Shown: piece after piece, positions 53,082 through 62,536 of the stretch
Numbering within the stretch: position 1 is the first letter of the stretch
Layout: each line of letters starts with the position of its first letter
Assembly: GCA_937776645.1 (NCBI GenBank)
Contig: CALMRI010000014.1
Location: 1-64,000 of the forward strand
Reading direction: 5' to 3'
Source: an uncultured Alphaproteobacteria bacterium
GTDB taxonomy: Bacteria; Pseudomonadota; Alphaproteobacteria; Thalassobaculales; Thalassobaculaceae
DNA: 64,000 bases
Notes under the pieces: model-generated
Database searches by the model: none
The model's input: the letters and a program-made list of their open reading frames with translations, nothing else
Told to the model about the DNA's origin: nothing
Position numbers and translations under genes: made by a program

Positions 53082-54226
53082 CCGGCGATCTGGGTTCCGA
53101 AAATCGGACCCCCGCAGATAAGGCGATCATCCGGATCAATTCTTTGTCGAAGAATTTTGGCGCGATCCAGGCGGTCGATGGCGTTAGCCTTGAAATCCAG
53201 GCTGGTGAGTTTTTCGCCCTACTTGGCCCGTCCGGTTGCGGCAAGACAACGCTGTTGCGCATGCTGGCGGGTCTCGAAACACCGAGCGCCGGGTCGATCG
53301 TCATCGATGGTGAGGACATGAGCCGGGTGCCGGCCAACCGGCGGCCGGTCAACACGGTTTTCCAGTCCTATGCCGTGTTTCCTCACCTGTCGGTGCTGGA
53401 CAATGTTGGATACGGGTTGAAGGTGACGGGCATCCGGGCGGCGGAAGTGCGCGACCGGGCCGAGGCGGCGTTGGATCTGGTGAAGCTCGAAGGATATGGC
53501 GCGCGCATGCCAGACCAGCTCTCCGGCGGCCAACGCCAACGGGTGGCCTTGGCGCGCGCCCTGGTAAAACGCCCGAAGGTTTTGTTGCTCGATGAGCCGC
53601 TTTCGGCGCTCGATGCCAAACTGCGCGAGGCGATGCGGCACGAGCTGGTCAACCTGCAAGAGACCGTGGGGATAACCTTCATCATTGTGACCCATGACCA
53701 GGAGGAAGCGCTCTCCATGGCCGACCGGATAGCGGTGATGGATCGGGGATGCGTGCGCCAGGTCGCGCCGCCGGCACAATTGTACGAATTTCCGACGAAT
53801 CGCTTCGTCGCCGATTTCATTGGCTCGGTCAATCTGCTCGAAGGAATAGTAAGCGCGGTCGACGGTGCTGAGATGACGGTACAGGCAGCGCTCTTGGCGG
53901 CGCCGCTGCGCATTGTCCAGGATAAGCGCTTTGTGCCTGGTACCAAGGTCTGGGTTGCTATCCGCCCGGAAAAAATCAACATGACCAAGCTGGAAACGGG
54001 CCCCACATTGCGACTAGATGACAACAATCAAGTCGAGGGCATCGTCGAGGAGATTACTTATCTTGGTGATTTTTCGATCTATCACGTGCGTATCGCCGAC
54101 CGCCCGGAGGGCCTGGTCAAGGTGGCGGTGCCCAATTTCGACCGGGCAACGCTACGCCCGTTCATATGGGAGGATCGTGTGATCCTGAGGTGGAATCCAA
54201 ATTCCGGCGTGGTGCTCGACTCATGA
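53078..54226 (+). CDS. potA: polyamine-type ABC transporter ATP-binding protein (PotA-like)
   Basis: 382 residues. The nucleotide-binding domain has Walker A LLGPSGCGKTTLL, the Q-loop NTVFQSYAVFPHLSVLDN, signature LSGGQRQRVALARAL, Walker B VLLLDEPLSALDAKLR and switch HD in IIVTHDQEEAL. A TOBE domain of about 130 residues follows, with KVWVAIRPEKINM. It energises uptake with the PotB and PotC permeases. Its last bases overlap the start of a hydrolase gene (ATGA), so that hydrolase is part of the same operon. Confidence 0.96.
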   Translation: MTGDLGSENRTPADKAIIRINSLSKNFGAIQAVDGVSLEIQAGEFFALLGPSGCGKTTLLRMLAGLETPSAGSIVIDGEDMSRVPANRRPVNTVFQSYAVFPHLSVLDNVGYGLKVTGIRAAEVRDRAEAALDLVKLEGYGARMPDQLSGGQRQRVALARALVKRPKVLLLDEPLSALDAKLREAMRHELVNLQETVGITFIIVTHDQEEALSMADRIAVMDRGCVRQVAPPAQLYEFPTNRFVADFIGSVNLLEGIVSAVDGAEMTVQAALLAAPLRIVQDKRFVPGTKVWVAIRPEKINMTKLETGPTLRLDDNNQVEGIVEEITYLGDFSIYHVRIADRPEGLVKVAVPNFDRATLRPFIWEDRVILRWNPNSGVVLDS

Positions 54227-55158
54227 GCATGAGCGCGCTTGCGACGATCGAAGGCCTTGAGGGACGGGCGGAATACGTGACCGCCGGCGATGGCACCCGC
54301 GTCCGTTATGCCCGGTTTTCCGCGGAGAAGCCGGTCGCCCGGACGCTTCTGTTGCCTGGCTTTACCGAGTTTATCGAAAAACATCTGGAGACTGTTGCGG
54401 AACTGCTGGAGCGCGGCCATGAGGTGTTGATCGTGGATTGGCGCGGTCAGGGCCTGTCGGACCGTGCGCTGAGCGACCACCACCGCGGCTATGTCGTCTC
54501 AATGGAGTTGTTCCTGTCCGATCTTCGCGAAATTCTAGAGGCCACCGAGTTCGCCCCACGCCAAGCCGCCGCTCCATTCTACGTCATCGGCCATTCCATG
54601 GGCGGGCACCTTGCATTGCGGGCGGCGGCGGAGCTGCGTCTGCCTTTCAATAAAATGATCATTGTCGCGCCGATGATCGATATTCAGACCGGCCATTTCC
54701 CCCGTCGTCTCAGCCCAATCCTGGCGCGAGGGGCGGTTCTGTTAGGTATGGCCGCTTGGTATCCACCCGGCGCCGGCGGCTACGACGCCAAGGCCCGGAT
54801 GTTCGAGGGCAACCTACTCACGCATGACCCGGTGCGATTTAAGCGGACCCATGATCAGATTTCCCGAGATCCACGTCTGGCGTTGGGAAACCCGACATTC
54901 GGTTGGATTGATGCCGCGTTCCGGTCGATCAAGCGTCTCGCCGAGCCATCGATGCTGGCGCGTATCCAGCAGCCGGTGCTGATCTTTCGGGCGGGGCGAG
55001 AGGCGATCGTCTCAAACCCGGCGCTGGAATGGCTTCACCGCCAGCTGTCGAATGCCAGATTGGTTGATCTTGTCGACGCCAAGCATGAAATTCTCAACGA
55101 AACCGACAAGACCCGCGCCGCGTTCTGGCATGAAGCCGACATATTTCTCGGCGAATGA
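54223..55158 (+). CDS. alpha/beta hydrolase, lysophospholipase-like (Serine aminopeptidase S33)
   Basis: 311 residues from the ATG at 54223, overlapping the potA stop. The alpha/beta hydrolase serine sits in VIGHSMGGHLALR near 125, the upstream LLLPGFTEFIEKHLETVAELLERGHEVLIVDWRGQGLSD is the usual oxyanion and strand region, and the acid and histidine are expected near FRAGREAIVSNPAL and DAKHEILNE. The PldB-like layout suggests a lysophospholipase or monoacylglycerol lipase. It is the last gene of the ABC operon, an unusual companion for a polyamine importer; it could hydrolyse an ester or amide form of the imported compound. Confidence 0.92.
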   Translation: MSMSALATIEGLEGRAEYVTAGDGTRVRYARFSAEKPVARTLLLPGFTEFIEKHLETVAELLERGHEVLIVDWRGQGLSDRALSDHHRGYVVSMELFLSDLREILEATEFAPRQAAAPFYVIGHSMGGHLALRAAAELRLPFNKMIIVAPMIDIQTGHFPRRLSPILARGAVLLGMAAWYPPGAGGYDAKARMFEGNLLTHDPVRFKRTHDQISRDPRLALGNPTFGWIDAAFRSIKRLAEPSMLARIQQPVLIFRAGREAIVSNPALEWLHRQLSNARLVDLVDAKHEILNETDKTRAAFWHEADIFLGE

Positions 55159-55234
55159 GCAAGAACCGTGATGGGGGATTTACACTGACCGGCGTTGCAG
55201 GCGAAAATGCCAAAATCTGCTTCGGGGGATTGCC

Positions 55235-55396
55235 ATGCTGTGGATCGAACGCGTTTTCGCCTGTCTGACCGTCTTTGTCTGCTGGGGTCTGGCAACCGAT
55301 TCGAGGAATGTCGCGTTGGCCCGAGAACGCGACATGCGCCCACGTGAGCCTATTTTGCAATCGCGGGAGGTTCAGGCCGTACACCGGCTTCGTTGA
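55235..55396 (+). CDS. small hypothetical protein with a hydrophobic N-terminus
   Basis: A 53-codon ORF not in the track. GGGGGA lies five bases before the ATG, and the first 20 residues, MLWIERVFACLTVFVCWGLA, look like a signal peptide or membrane helix, followed by a polar tail. It could be a small membrane peptide or the start of a degraded secreted protein. No family recognised. Confidence 0.3.
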   Translation: MLWIERVFACLTVFVCWGLATDSRNVALARERDMRPREPILQSREVQAVHRLR

Positions 55397-56445
55397 CCGG
55401 AGCGCAGGCCGGGAGCGCCGTTCTATCGCTGATAACTGGCTGGTTTCGTACCTCGCCAACTTCTTAATAAACCACTGAATTCTTCGAGAATCGGCACTGG
55501 CGAGTACCCGCGACGCTCGGCCGGCGATCGCGTTGATCTTTCTTTCACTCGATCCGAATAGAAAGGTCGGCGGCATTGACGACGGACCGGCACGGCATGC
55601 ACCGCAATTGCGGTGGAAGGCTTGCAAAAAGGGACACGCCGAACCGCAAAGGTTGGATAACCCGGCGATAGCCAAGCGGGCTATTGCCTCGGTCGTAGCA
55701 GGCGGCAACGCCAGATCGGGTTCGCAGCACCAATCCGCCGCCGGATGGCTAAATCGAAGCGGCAGCGCTCGCAGGATATCGCGCCGGCGGAGCCCACCAT
55801 CGGTGACGGAGCGGTCGTTGCCGGGGATCACGTAGTCAGCCAAGTTGCCGATGGTGATCCGCAACGGGTGATATCATCAACCATCTTGAATGTAGCCGCG
55901 CCATCGACCCCTGCCGCCGTATTCCAACGAAGTGCGACCGAGGCGATCGCTATCCCGTTCGGCCAGACGAGCCTTTGCTAGAATAATCTCCGAGCCACGT
56001 CGGGTCAGCGGATCGCCGGCCGGAAAGCCGGTGCTCAAGCACCGTCCATAGCAGCCCGGTTTGCAATTTCGACCGGCACCGGGCTCGGAACACATTCCCG
56101 CCCACAATTCCTGTAGGTCAGCCAATTGATTAGCGCTTTGGACGGAACGGTGCAGGGCTTCGTCGGCGTGTGGGTTGCGGTGGATGGTCTGTGGATCATC
56201 GGGCGATCGGCCCGCCGCCGTGATGACAGGTTAAGCAGAGCGAACGATGGGCCTGAACCGTGCGAGGCGCCATGCCCGTCGCCCCAAGCAATAGACGAGG
56301 TGACGCGAAGAAATCCGGCGTCGCGGTGTCTCGCTGTAGGGAGCGTCCGAGCGGCCCGCCGGAGGAATATCACCGCCAGCGTTTGAACCCGCATGGCTGG
56401 ATTGTGGTCCCGCTTGATCTTGGCGCGCAAGCTCGCCAATTTGCT
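55397..56445. other. one-kilobase stretch without a supported gene
   Basis: Between the ABC operon and the AbrB gene no ORF has a recognisable domain, a decent ribosome site or a protein-like composition. The largest, 256 codons on the minus strand (55094-55864), reads as random arginine/serine/proline-rich sequence and overlaps the hydrolase gene. I also found no tRNA, terminator or transposase signature. It may be a fully decayed gene or a regulatory spacer. Confidence 0.55.
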
Positions 56446-57618
56446 TCACACTGGTGTGAAGTATTTCCGGATCATCTTGAAGGCGAGCGGCGCCAGCAGC
56501 ACCACCATGCCAATGCGACAGAGGTGGTGGGTGGCGACGAAGGCGACGTCCTGGCCAATACCAAAGGCAACTAGGCTCATCTCGGCTAAGCCGCCCGGCG
56601 CATAGGCGAGGGTCACCACGTACCAGGGTAACCCGGTTATCTCACCGATCAATAGACCAAAACCGACAGCGCTGGTCATCCAGATGACCGCCGAGCCAAG
56701 GGAAACCCGAATGATCCGTATGACTTCGGTGTAGTGGGTGCCGGCGAAACGACAGCCAACGCCGGTGCCCAGCACGATCTGCGCCGCCGCGACCAAGGCG
56801 CCGGGTGGCGAGGCGCTGCTCCATCCGGCGATATGAATGATGGCGCTGAGTGCGAGGGGGCCCAGCAGGAAGGCTGCGGGAAGTTTCAACCGCCGCGCGA
56901 TGAACGGGCCGACGAGGGCGCACCCGGCCAGCGCCACCCATTCCCGCAAGGGCAGATCGAAGCCGGGGCCACGCGGCAACAAGCCGGGAGGGGATTCATA
57001 ACCACCGAAGATTCGAAACATGATCGGGATAGTCATTACCACCAGCAAGACCCGCGAGGCATGGGTCAGGGCGATCACTCGGTCATCGCCTCCCATGTCC
57101 CGGCCAATAAGCGTCATGTCATTCAGACCGCCCGGCGCCGCCGCGAAATAAGCGGTAACCGGGTCGTAGCTTCCAACCATCTTCAGGTAGTACAGCACCA
57201 GAGCTACCGCCAGCGCGCCGTAAACCAACAGGCCGCTGATCGTCACGACCCATTGCCCAACCCGATCGATGAGGTCGGGCGTGAACTGACTGCCGAGCAT
57301 GACGCCGATGAAGACAACCATGCTTTGCCGGAACATGTAGGGTAGGCGCACAGGCGTGCCGGAAACCGCCGCCACGGTGACGAAGACCATGGCGCCGAGC
57401 ATCCAGGGCAGCGGGAGCTTCAGCGCCGCGAACACACCGCCGCCGACGAAGCCGATGGCGATGGCTAGAAATACCGAGCCGTGCTTATGCCCAACGGTCA
57501 GTTTCTCGCCACCCTGTCGTTCTTCGTCCGGCACGGCGTTGGCGGCCATGCTGGCCGGCTTGCGGATTTCGGGCTGACTTGGATTATGCGGGTCTTCGGG
57601 ATTTGGGGCCTCAGTCAA
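56446..57618 (-). CDS. AbrB family membrane protein (putative transporter)
   Basis: 390 residues. A polar N-terminus of about 48 residues is followed by ten or more helices arranged as two similar halves. Each half has a GGxxG-type start and a proline/glycine turn: FAALKLPLPWMLGAM ... YFAAAPGGLNDMTLIGRDMG in the first, and RLKLPAAFLLGPLALSAIIH ... AYAPGGLAEMSLVAFGIGQD in the second. This is the AbrB family, formerly annotated as ammonia monooxygenase-like; its role is poorly defined, with transport or regulation proposed. The start overlaps the stop of the aspartoacylase-like gene by eight bases, so they form a coupled pair. Confidence 0.9.
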   Translation of the reverse strand: MTEAPNPEDPHNPSQPEIRKPASMAANAVPDEERQGGEKLTVGHKHGSVFLAIAIGFVGGGVFAALKLPLPWMLGAMVFVTVAAVSGTPVRLPYMFRQSMVVFIGVMLGSQFTPDLIDRVGQWVVTISGLLVYGALAVALVLYYLKMVGSYDPVTAYFAAAPGGLNDMTLIGRDMGGDDRVIALTHASRVLLVVMTIPIMFRIFGGYESPPGLLPRGPGFDLPLREWVALAGCALVGPFIARRLKLPAAFLLGPLALSAIIHIAGWSSASPPGALVAAAQIVLGTGVGCRFAGTHYTEVIRIIRVSLGSAVIWMTSAVGFGLLIGEITGLPWYVVTLAYAPGGLAEMSLVAFGIGQDVAFVATHHLCRIGMVVLLAPLAFKMIRKYFTPV

Positions 57619-58585
57619 CGAAACGGCCCAGGCGTACCGCTGTCTGTCCCCTGCTAAGGCGGCGTGATGGCATAATCAGGACGCAATTGTCATGCGGTGT
57701 ATGAATCGCCGTATCGCCGTCCATCGCCAACAGGGTGCCGGCCTTGGCGATGACTTCCATGCCGATATAGGGCGCGACGAATGTGAAGATATCGTTCTTG
57801 ACGGTGATCGGGTCGGTCACCTCGATCACCTGTTGGGCCGGCGGAGGCTCTGGTCCAAGCCAATCTTCGATCAACCCTTGATCGGCGCACCCGGTCGCCA
57901 CTAGGAAACGGATCATGGTCTGGCGAGCGACCTCGACGCTGATCTTGGACCAGTGTTGCCCGCACTCCACCAACAGCGCCGCGTGATGGGTCATTGGGTC
58001 GGAAAACCGATCATAGTCCCGCATCCGGCGACCGGCGGCATGACCATGGTCGATAACGACGCTCTCGGGGACTCCCACGGCTTCGGCCAGCGCCCGGCCT
58101 TTCGGCATCGGACCGGCCAGCATCAGTGCCGGTGTCGGGTGCTGCATGGAATGGATGTCGAGCAGGAAGTCGACCTGGTCAAGCAGCGGTCGGATCTCCC
58201 GGCAGCGCCGCGCTTCAACGGTGTCCCTGGCGCTATTCAGGACCGGGATTTCCCAAAGTCGGTTCATGTCCTCGTCGACGAAGCGCGACAAAGTCGGATA
58301 ATCCCGATTGAAGCTATGAAAAGCTTCAACATTGCAAAACCCTAACGTCAGACGCCCGCGCAACGGGCGAAACTCACTTTTGAACAACGCGTCCAGTACC
58401 ACCGCGCCACACAGTTCATTGCCATGGGTGAGTGCGGTAATCATGATGTGGGGGCCTGCCACCGGGCCGGTATAGGTGGTGAAATACTCCACATCTGTAT
58501 TGCCGGAGCGATAAAGCGAAATGTCGGGTGGTGCGATCTCGAGGGGATAGGGTTTGAGGTCGGTCGGTATGTGGGGCGAAGTCAT
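57611..58585 (-). CDS. succinylglutamate desuccinylase/aspartoacylase family zinc hydrolase
   Basis: 324 residues. The zinc-carboxypeptidase-like core has HGNELCG near residue 54 (first His and Glu), a third ligand in LLDIHSMQHP near 143, and a VECGQHW with the catalytic glutamate near 210. The C-terminal 100 residues form the beta-rich domain of the M14D group. It should deacylate an N-acyl amino acid or similar amide in the cytoplasm. Its stop overlaps the AbrB start by eight bases. It is divergent from the dipeptide ABC operon, which could import its substrate, but that link is inferred only from position. Confidence 0.9.
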   Translation of the reverse strand: MTSPHIPTDLKPYPLEIAPPDISLYRSGNTDVEYFTTYTGPVAGPHIMITALTHGNELCGAVVLDALFKSEFRPLRGRLTLGFCNVEAFHSFNRDYPTLSRFVDEDMNRLWEIPVLNSARDTVEARRCREIRPLLDQVDFLLDIHSMQHPTPALMLAGPMPKGRALAEAVGVPESVVIDHGHAAGRRMRDYDRFSDPMTHHAALLVECGQHWSKISVEVARQTMIRFLVATGCADQGLIEDWLGPEPPPAQQVIEVTDPITVKNDIFTFVAPYIGMEVIAKAGTLLAMDGDTAIHTPHDNCVLIMPSRRLSRGQTAVRLGRFVD

Positions 58586-58877
58586 CGAAAGCCTGGAAAA
58601 TGTCGGTGCGAAATGCAGCGCGTCGGGAACCTGCGCGGAGGCAGGGCATGCTAGAGAATATCCTTGGCTTAAGCCAGCAGGACTGTGGGGGATTGTCGCG
58701 ACGAGCGGGGCTGGTTTTCTCAGGCATAGACCCTGCGGGTAGTGAGCTGGCGCGTGGAGGGATTGCTACGCTGGTCCGTTTCGGCCATGTTTCAAATTAA
58801 TTTAAAGATCGTTATAGGGCGCGTTGGCATCAAGCCATCGCCGACACAAATCAACTAATGCTCCGCGGAGGAAGATG
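58586..58877. promoter_or_regulatory. divergent promoter region of the peptide ABC operon
   Basis: About 290 bases without an intact gene. Just before the receptor gene the sequence becomes AT-rich, with a palindromic AAATTAATTT (58795-58804) and TATAGG at 58813-58818. TTTCAA lies 17 bases before TATAGG, a weak but correctly spaced -35. This would put the leader of the receptor mRNA at about 50 bases, with GGAGG before the start. Confidence 0.4.
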
Positions 58878-60494
58878 ATGAAAATTTTGCGTAAGTTTGG
58901 ATTGGCCGCGCTCGCGGTCACGGCTTTGTCGGCACCCGTTCAGGCGGCCGACGTGGTGATCGGGATGCGCTCGGAACCATCCTCGATCGATCCGTATTTC
59001 CACAATCTCGGCCCCAACAACGCAATGAACGGACAGATTTTTGATCGACTGACCGACTGGACGCCGAAAATGCAGTTGATCGGTCGCGCGGCCGCGTCGT
59101 GGAAGGCGATCAACGATACCACTTGGGAATACAAGCTTCGCCAAGGCGTCACCTTCCATGACGGCTCGGCTTTGACTGTCGATGACGTGATTTTCTCGTT
59201 TGAGCGGGCTGATGCCTATGAAGGGGGTAACTCCAGTTTCCGCACCTATACCAAGGGGAAGACCCTCAAAAAGATCGATGATCACACGCTGCATATCATC
59301 ACTGAGAGTCCATACCCCTTGATGCCGAACGACACGACCACAGTTATGATCATGTCGAGCGAGGCCAAGGGCACCGGGGCTGACGGTAAGAACAAAGGAA
59401 TTAGCGCTAAGGACTTCAACGACGGCACCGCCACCGTTGGCACCGGGCCGTATAAGTTCGTCGAGTGGAAAAAGGGCGACCGCATTGTTCTGCAGAAATT
59501 CGACGCCTATAAAGGTCCCTTGGCCCAACCCTGGGACAAGATCACCTTCAAGTTCATCAAAGCCGAACCGGCCCGTGTCGCGGCCCTTCTGGCTGGCGAT
59601 GTTGATATGATCGACAATGTTCCGACCTCGGATATTGAGCGGTTGAAGAAAGAACCCAATGTGTCGCTCAGCTCCGGGGTGTCGAACCGGGTGATCTACT
59701 TGCATATGGATCAGTTCCGCGACAACTCACCCTTCGTGACTACGAAGGACGGAAAGCCGATGAACAAGAACCCGTTGCGTGACGCGCGGGTGCGCAAGGC
59801 GATTTCGATGATGATCAACCGTGACGCGATCGTCGCGCGGGTCATGGAAGGCGTTGCGATTCCGGCTGGCCAGTTGCTGCCGGAGGGCTTTTTTGGTCGT
59901 TCCGAGAAAATGTCACCTGAGAAGTACGACCCCAAGGGCGCCAAGAAGCTGCTCGCTGCGGCGGGGTGGGGCGACGGTTTTGGCCTGACAATCCATGGCC
60001 CGAACGATCGTTATATCAACGACGCCAAGATCGTCGAGGCGATCGGACAGATGCTGTCGGCCCAAGGGATTCCAACCAAGGTCGAGAGCATGCCGAAGAA
60101 CGTCTACTTCAAGCGTGCTTCCAAGGGCGCTGAGGGCGGCCTGCCCGAGTTCAGTTTTGTCTTGGTGGGTTGGGGCTCCGGCACCGGCGAATCTTCCTCG
60201 CCGCTGAAGTCGCTGCTGGCCACTTATGACAAATCCAAGGGCAGGGGCGCCTCCAACCGTGGACGCCACTCGGATCCGGTGGTGAATAAGCTTTTGGATC
60301 AGGCGTTGGCGACGGTGGACGATCCAAAGCGGGCGGCGCTGTTGGCCAAGGCGACGGAAGTCGCCATCGGTGAGAACCAGGGCATTATCCCCTTGCACTA
60401 TCAGGTCAACACCTGGGCGACCCGCAAGGGCCTTGAATATCACCCGCGTGCCGATGAGCGCACGACCGGCATCGATTTGGTGCCGGTCAAATAG
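58878..60494 (+). CDS. ABC transporter substrate-binding protein, family 5 (dipeptide/oligopeptide/nickel type)
   Basis: About 538 residues. The signal peptide MKILRKFGLAALAVTALSAPVQA is clear. The mature protein opens DVVIGMRSEPSSIDPYFHN, then LRQGVTFHDGSALTVDDVIFSFER, the TGPYKFVEWKKGDRIVL block and DARVRKAISMMINRDAIV, all family 5 marks. The ATG at 58878 is six bases from GGAGG; the one at 58875 is closer than usual. It heads a five-gene ABC set. Family 5 receptors bind peptides, opines, nickel or glycosides; the ligand is unknown. A very stable hairpin follows the stop. Confidence 0.95.
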   Translation: MKILRKFGLAALAVTALSAPVQAADVVIGMRSEPSSIDPYFHNLGPNNAMNGQIFDRLTDWTPKMQLIGRAAASWKAINDTTWEYKLRQGVTFHDGSALTVDDVIFSFERADAYEGGNSSFRTYTKGKTLKKIDDHTLHIITESPYPLMPNDTTTVMIMSSEAKGTGADGKNKGISAKDFNDGTATVGTGPYKFVEWKKGDRIVLQKFDAYKGPLAQPWDKITFKFIKAEPARVAALLAGDVDMIDNVPTSDIERLKKEPNVSLSSGVSNRVIYLHMDQFRDNSPFVTTKDGKPMNKNPLRDARVRKAISMMINRDAIVARVMEGVAIPAGQLLPEGFFGRSEKMSPEKYDPKGAKKLLAAAGWGDGFGLTIHGPNDRYINDAKIVEAIGQMLSAQGIPTKVESMPKNVYFKRASKGAEGGLPEFSFVLVGWGSGTGESSSPLKSLLATYDKSKGRGASNRGRHSDPVVNKLLDQALATVDDPKRAALLAKATEVAIGENQGIIPLHYQVNTWATRKGLEYHPRADERTTGIDLVPVK

Positions 60495-60505
60495 GCGGTA
60501 AAAGC

Positions 60506-60533
60506 GAGCGGATGGTCTTCGGACCGTCCGCTC
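60506..60533 (+). promoter_or_regulatory. stable UUCG-loop stem between receptor and permease genes
   Basis: GAGCGGATGGTC-TTCG-GACCGTCCGCTC forms a 12-pair stem with one G-U pair, closed by the C(UUCG)G tetraloop. No T-run follows, so it is not a classic terminator. It lies 12 bases after the receptor stop and 73 before the permease start. Such hairpins protect the upstream mRNA from 3' decay and would raise receptor over permease output. Confidence 0.7.
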
Positions 60534-60605
60534 TCGTTGCTGCTATTGCCGCCGCCGCGCGTTAAGGCACGGCTGCGGTGTAGAACAAACCAAACCGGAG
60601 AGACG

Positions 60606-61583
60606 ATGTCGGTCTTTATCATCAGACGTTTGCTGCAGGCAGCGCTTGTCGTGTTGGTGATGTCGTTCATCGTATTTTCCGGCGTCTTCTTGGTCGGTGA
60701 TCCGGTCGAAATTCTGGTCAGCGACGATGCTGACCAGGAAGAACGCGACCGGATGATTAAGTCGATGGGGCTGGATAAGCCATTTATCGTTCAATACGGG
60801 CTGTTCATCTCGAAGGCTGTACAAGGCGATTTGGGCGAATCCTTCGTTTTCAACGAGCCGGCTCTATTGTTGATTCTGGACCGAATGCCGGCGACTATGG
60901 AACTGGCGGTAGTGGCGTTGGTGATTGCGGTAGTCTTTGGAATACCGCTGGGCATGTGGGCGGGGCTCCGACCGGATTCGCTGGCCTCGAAAAGCATTAT
61001 GACCGGCTCGATCCTGGGGTTTAGCCTACCGACATTTTGGGTCGGTATCATGATGATCCTGCTCTTCGCGGTGTATCTCGGCTGGCTGCCATCCACCGGG
61101 CGCGGCGAGGTTCAGGTCCTGTTGGGCATGCCGGTCAGCGTGTTTAGCTGGGATGGGTTCAGTCATGTGCTGATGCCGGCGGTCAACCTGGCGCTGTTTA
61201 AGCTATCCCTGGTGATTCGGTTGGCGCGGGCCGGGACCCGCGAAGTGCTACAACAGGACTATATCAAATTCGCCCGGGCCAAGGGATTGAGTGACACGCG
61301 GATCATCATGGTCCATGTGATGAAGAACATCATGATTCCGGTGGTCACCGTATTGGGGCTGGAATTCGGCGGCTTAGTCGCCTTCTCGGTGGTGACCGAG
61401 ACGGTGTTTGCCTGGCCAGGGATGGGTAAGTTGTTGATCGATTCAATCGGGCAACTGGACCGCCCGATCATCGTCGCCTACCTGATGATCATCGTGTTCC
61501 TGTTCGTGTTCATCAATCTGTTCGTCGACATTCTCTATTCGCTTCTCGACCCGAGGGTCCGGTTGCAGGATATGAAGGCATGA
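60606..61583 (+). CDS. ABC transporter permease, DppB/OppB-like
   Basis: 325 residues from the ATG at 60606, with GGAGA four bases upstream; the ORF track adds 23 residues. N-terminal SVFIIRRLLQAALVVLVMSFIVFSGVF is the usual first helix of this family, with six helices in all, and the EAA loop reads FARAKGLSDTRIIMVHVMKNIMIPVVT near 225. It forms the channel with the next gene and overlaps it by four bases. Confidence 0.94.
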   Translation: MSVFIIRRLLQAALVVLVMSFIVFSGVFLVGDPVEILVSDDADQEERDRMIKSMGLDKPFIVQYGLFISKAVQGDLGESFVFNEPALLLILDRMPATMELAVVALVIAVVFGIPLGMWAGLRPDSLASKSIMTGSILGFSLPTFWVGIMMILLFAVYLGWLPSTGRGEVQVLLGMPVSVFSWDGFSHVLMPAVNLALFKLSLVIRLARAGTREVLQQDYIKFARAKGLSDTRIIMVHVMKNIMIPVVTVLGLEFGGLVAFSVVTETVFAWPGMGKLLIDSIGQLDRPIIVAYLMIIVFLFVFINLFVDILYSLLDPRVRLQDMKA

Positions 61584-62527
61584 CGGCACTACAAGAGAAC
61601 CTGGAAGGCGCCACGGCACCCGTTGGCGCGTCGGAAAGCCAAAAATACGAAGGAGTCGATACGCCGCTGCGCCGTTTTATCGTAGATTTTTGCGAGGCGA
61701 AGCTGGCTTTGGCGGGATTCTTCGTTATCGCGGCGATCACGATTGTCGCAATCCTGGCGCCGGTATTGGCGCCGACCGATCCCTATGATCTGGCGACCGT
61801 CAGCATTCTCGACAGCCGATTGGCGCCGGGTGAGGCGATGATGAGCGGGACTGTCGCCCATCTCGGGACCGATGGGGCTGGTCGCGACATGGTCAGCGCG
61901 ATGATTTACGGCCTGCGCATCAGTCTCGGCGTCGGTATCGGCAGCGGTGTGATCGCAATGGTTATAGGTATCTCACTGGGACTGTTCTCGGCCTATGCCG
62001 GTGGCCGCGTCGATAGCGTGATCATGCGTATCGTCGATATCCAGCTTAGTTTTCCGGCGATCCTGGTGGCGCTGGTCTTGCTGGTCACCCTGGGTAAGGG
62101 CGTGGACAAGACGATCATCGCCCTGGTGGCCGTGCAATGGGCCTATTACGCCCGGACCATAAGGGGCACGGCGCTGGTTGAGCGCCGGCGGGAATATATC
62201 GAGTCCGCTGTCTGTCTCGGGTTGTCGCAACCAAGAATCATTTTTCGGCACCTGTTGCCGAACTGTCTGGCGCCGATGATCGTCGTTGCCACCATGCAGG
62301 TGGCGCACGCCATATCCCTGGAAGCGACGCTTTCCTTTCTTGGCCTCGGCATGCCGCAGACCGAGCCGTCGCTTGGCCGGCTGATCGCCAATGGGTTCGA
62401 GTACATCATGAGCGGTAAATACTGGATTAGTATTTATCCGGGAATCGCGCTGCTCGTAACAATTGTCAGCATCAATCTGGTCGGGGACCGTCTGCGTGAC
62501 GTGCTGAACCCGCGTTTGCAGAAGTAG
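61580..62527 (+). CDS. ABC transporter permease, DppC/OppC-like
   Basis: 315 residues. A polar N-terminus of about 45 residues precedes the first helix, as is usual for DppC. LGTDGAGRDMVSAMIYGLRISLGVGIG near 90 is a strong family block, and the EAA loop SAVCLGLSQPRIIFRHLLPNCLAPMIV lies near 220. SLEATLSFLGLGMPQTEPSLGRLI closes it. Start overlaps the previous stop (ATGA). Confidence 0.95.
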   Translation: MTALQENLEGATAPVGASESQKYEGVDTPLRRFIVDFCEAKLALAGFFVIAAITIVAILAPVLAPTDPYDLATVSILDSRLAPGEAMMSGTVAHLGTDGAGRDMVSAMIYGLRISLGVGIGSGVIAMVIGISLGLFSAYAGGRVDSVIMRIVDIQLSFPAILVALVLLVTLGKGVDKTIIALVAVQWAYYARTIRGTALVERRREYIESAVCLGLSQPRIIFRHLLPNCLAPMIVVATMQVAHAISLEATLSFLGLGMPQTEPSLGRLIANGFEYIMSGKYWISIYPGIALLVTIVSINLVGDRLRDVLNPRLQK

Positions 62528-62536
62528 GATTAGTCC

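Noticed and set aside
55094-55864. 256-residue minus-strand ORF
   Set aside because: Composition is random-like, there is no domain or ribosome site, and it overlaps the end of the hydrolase gene.
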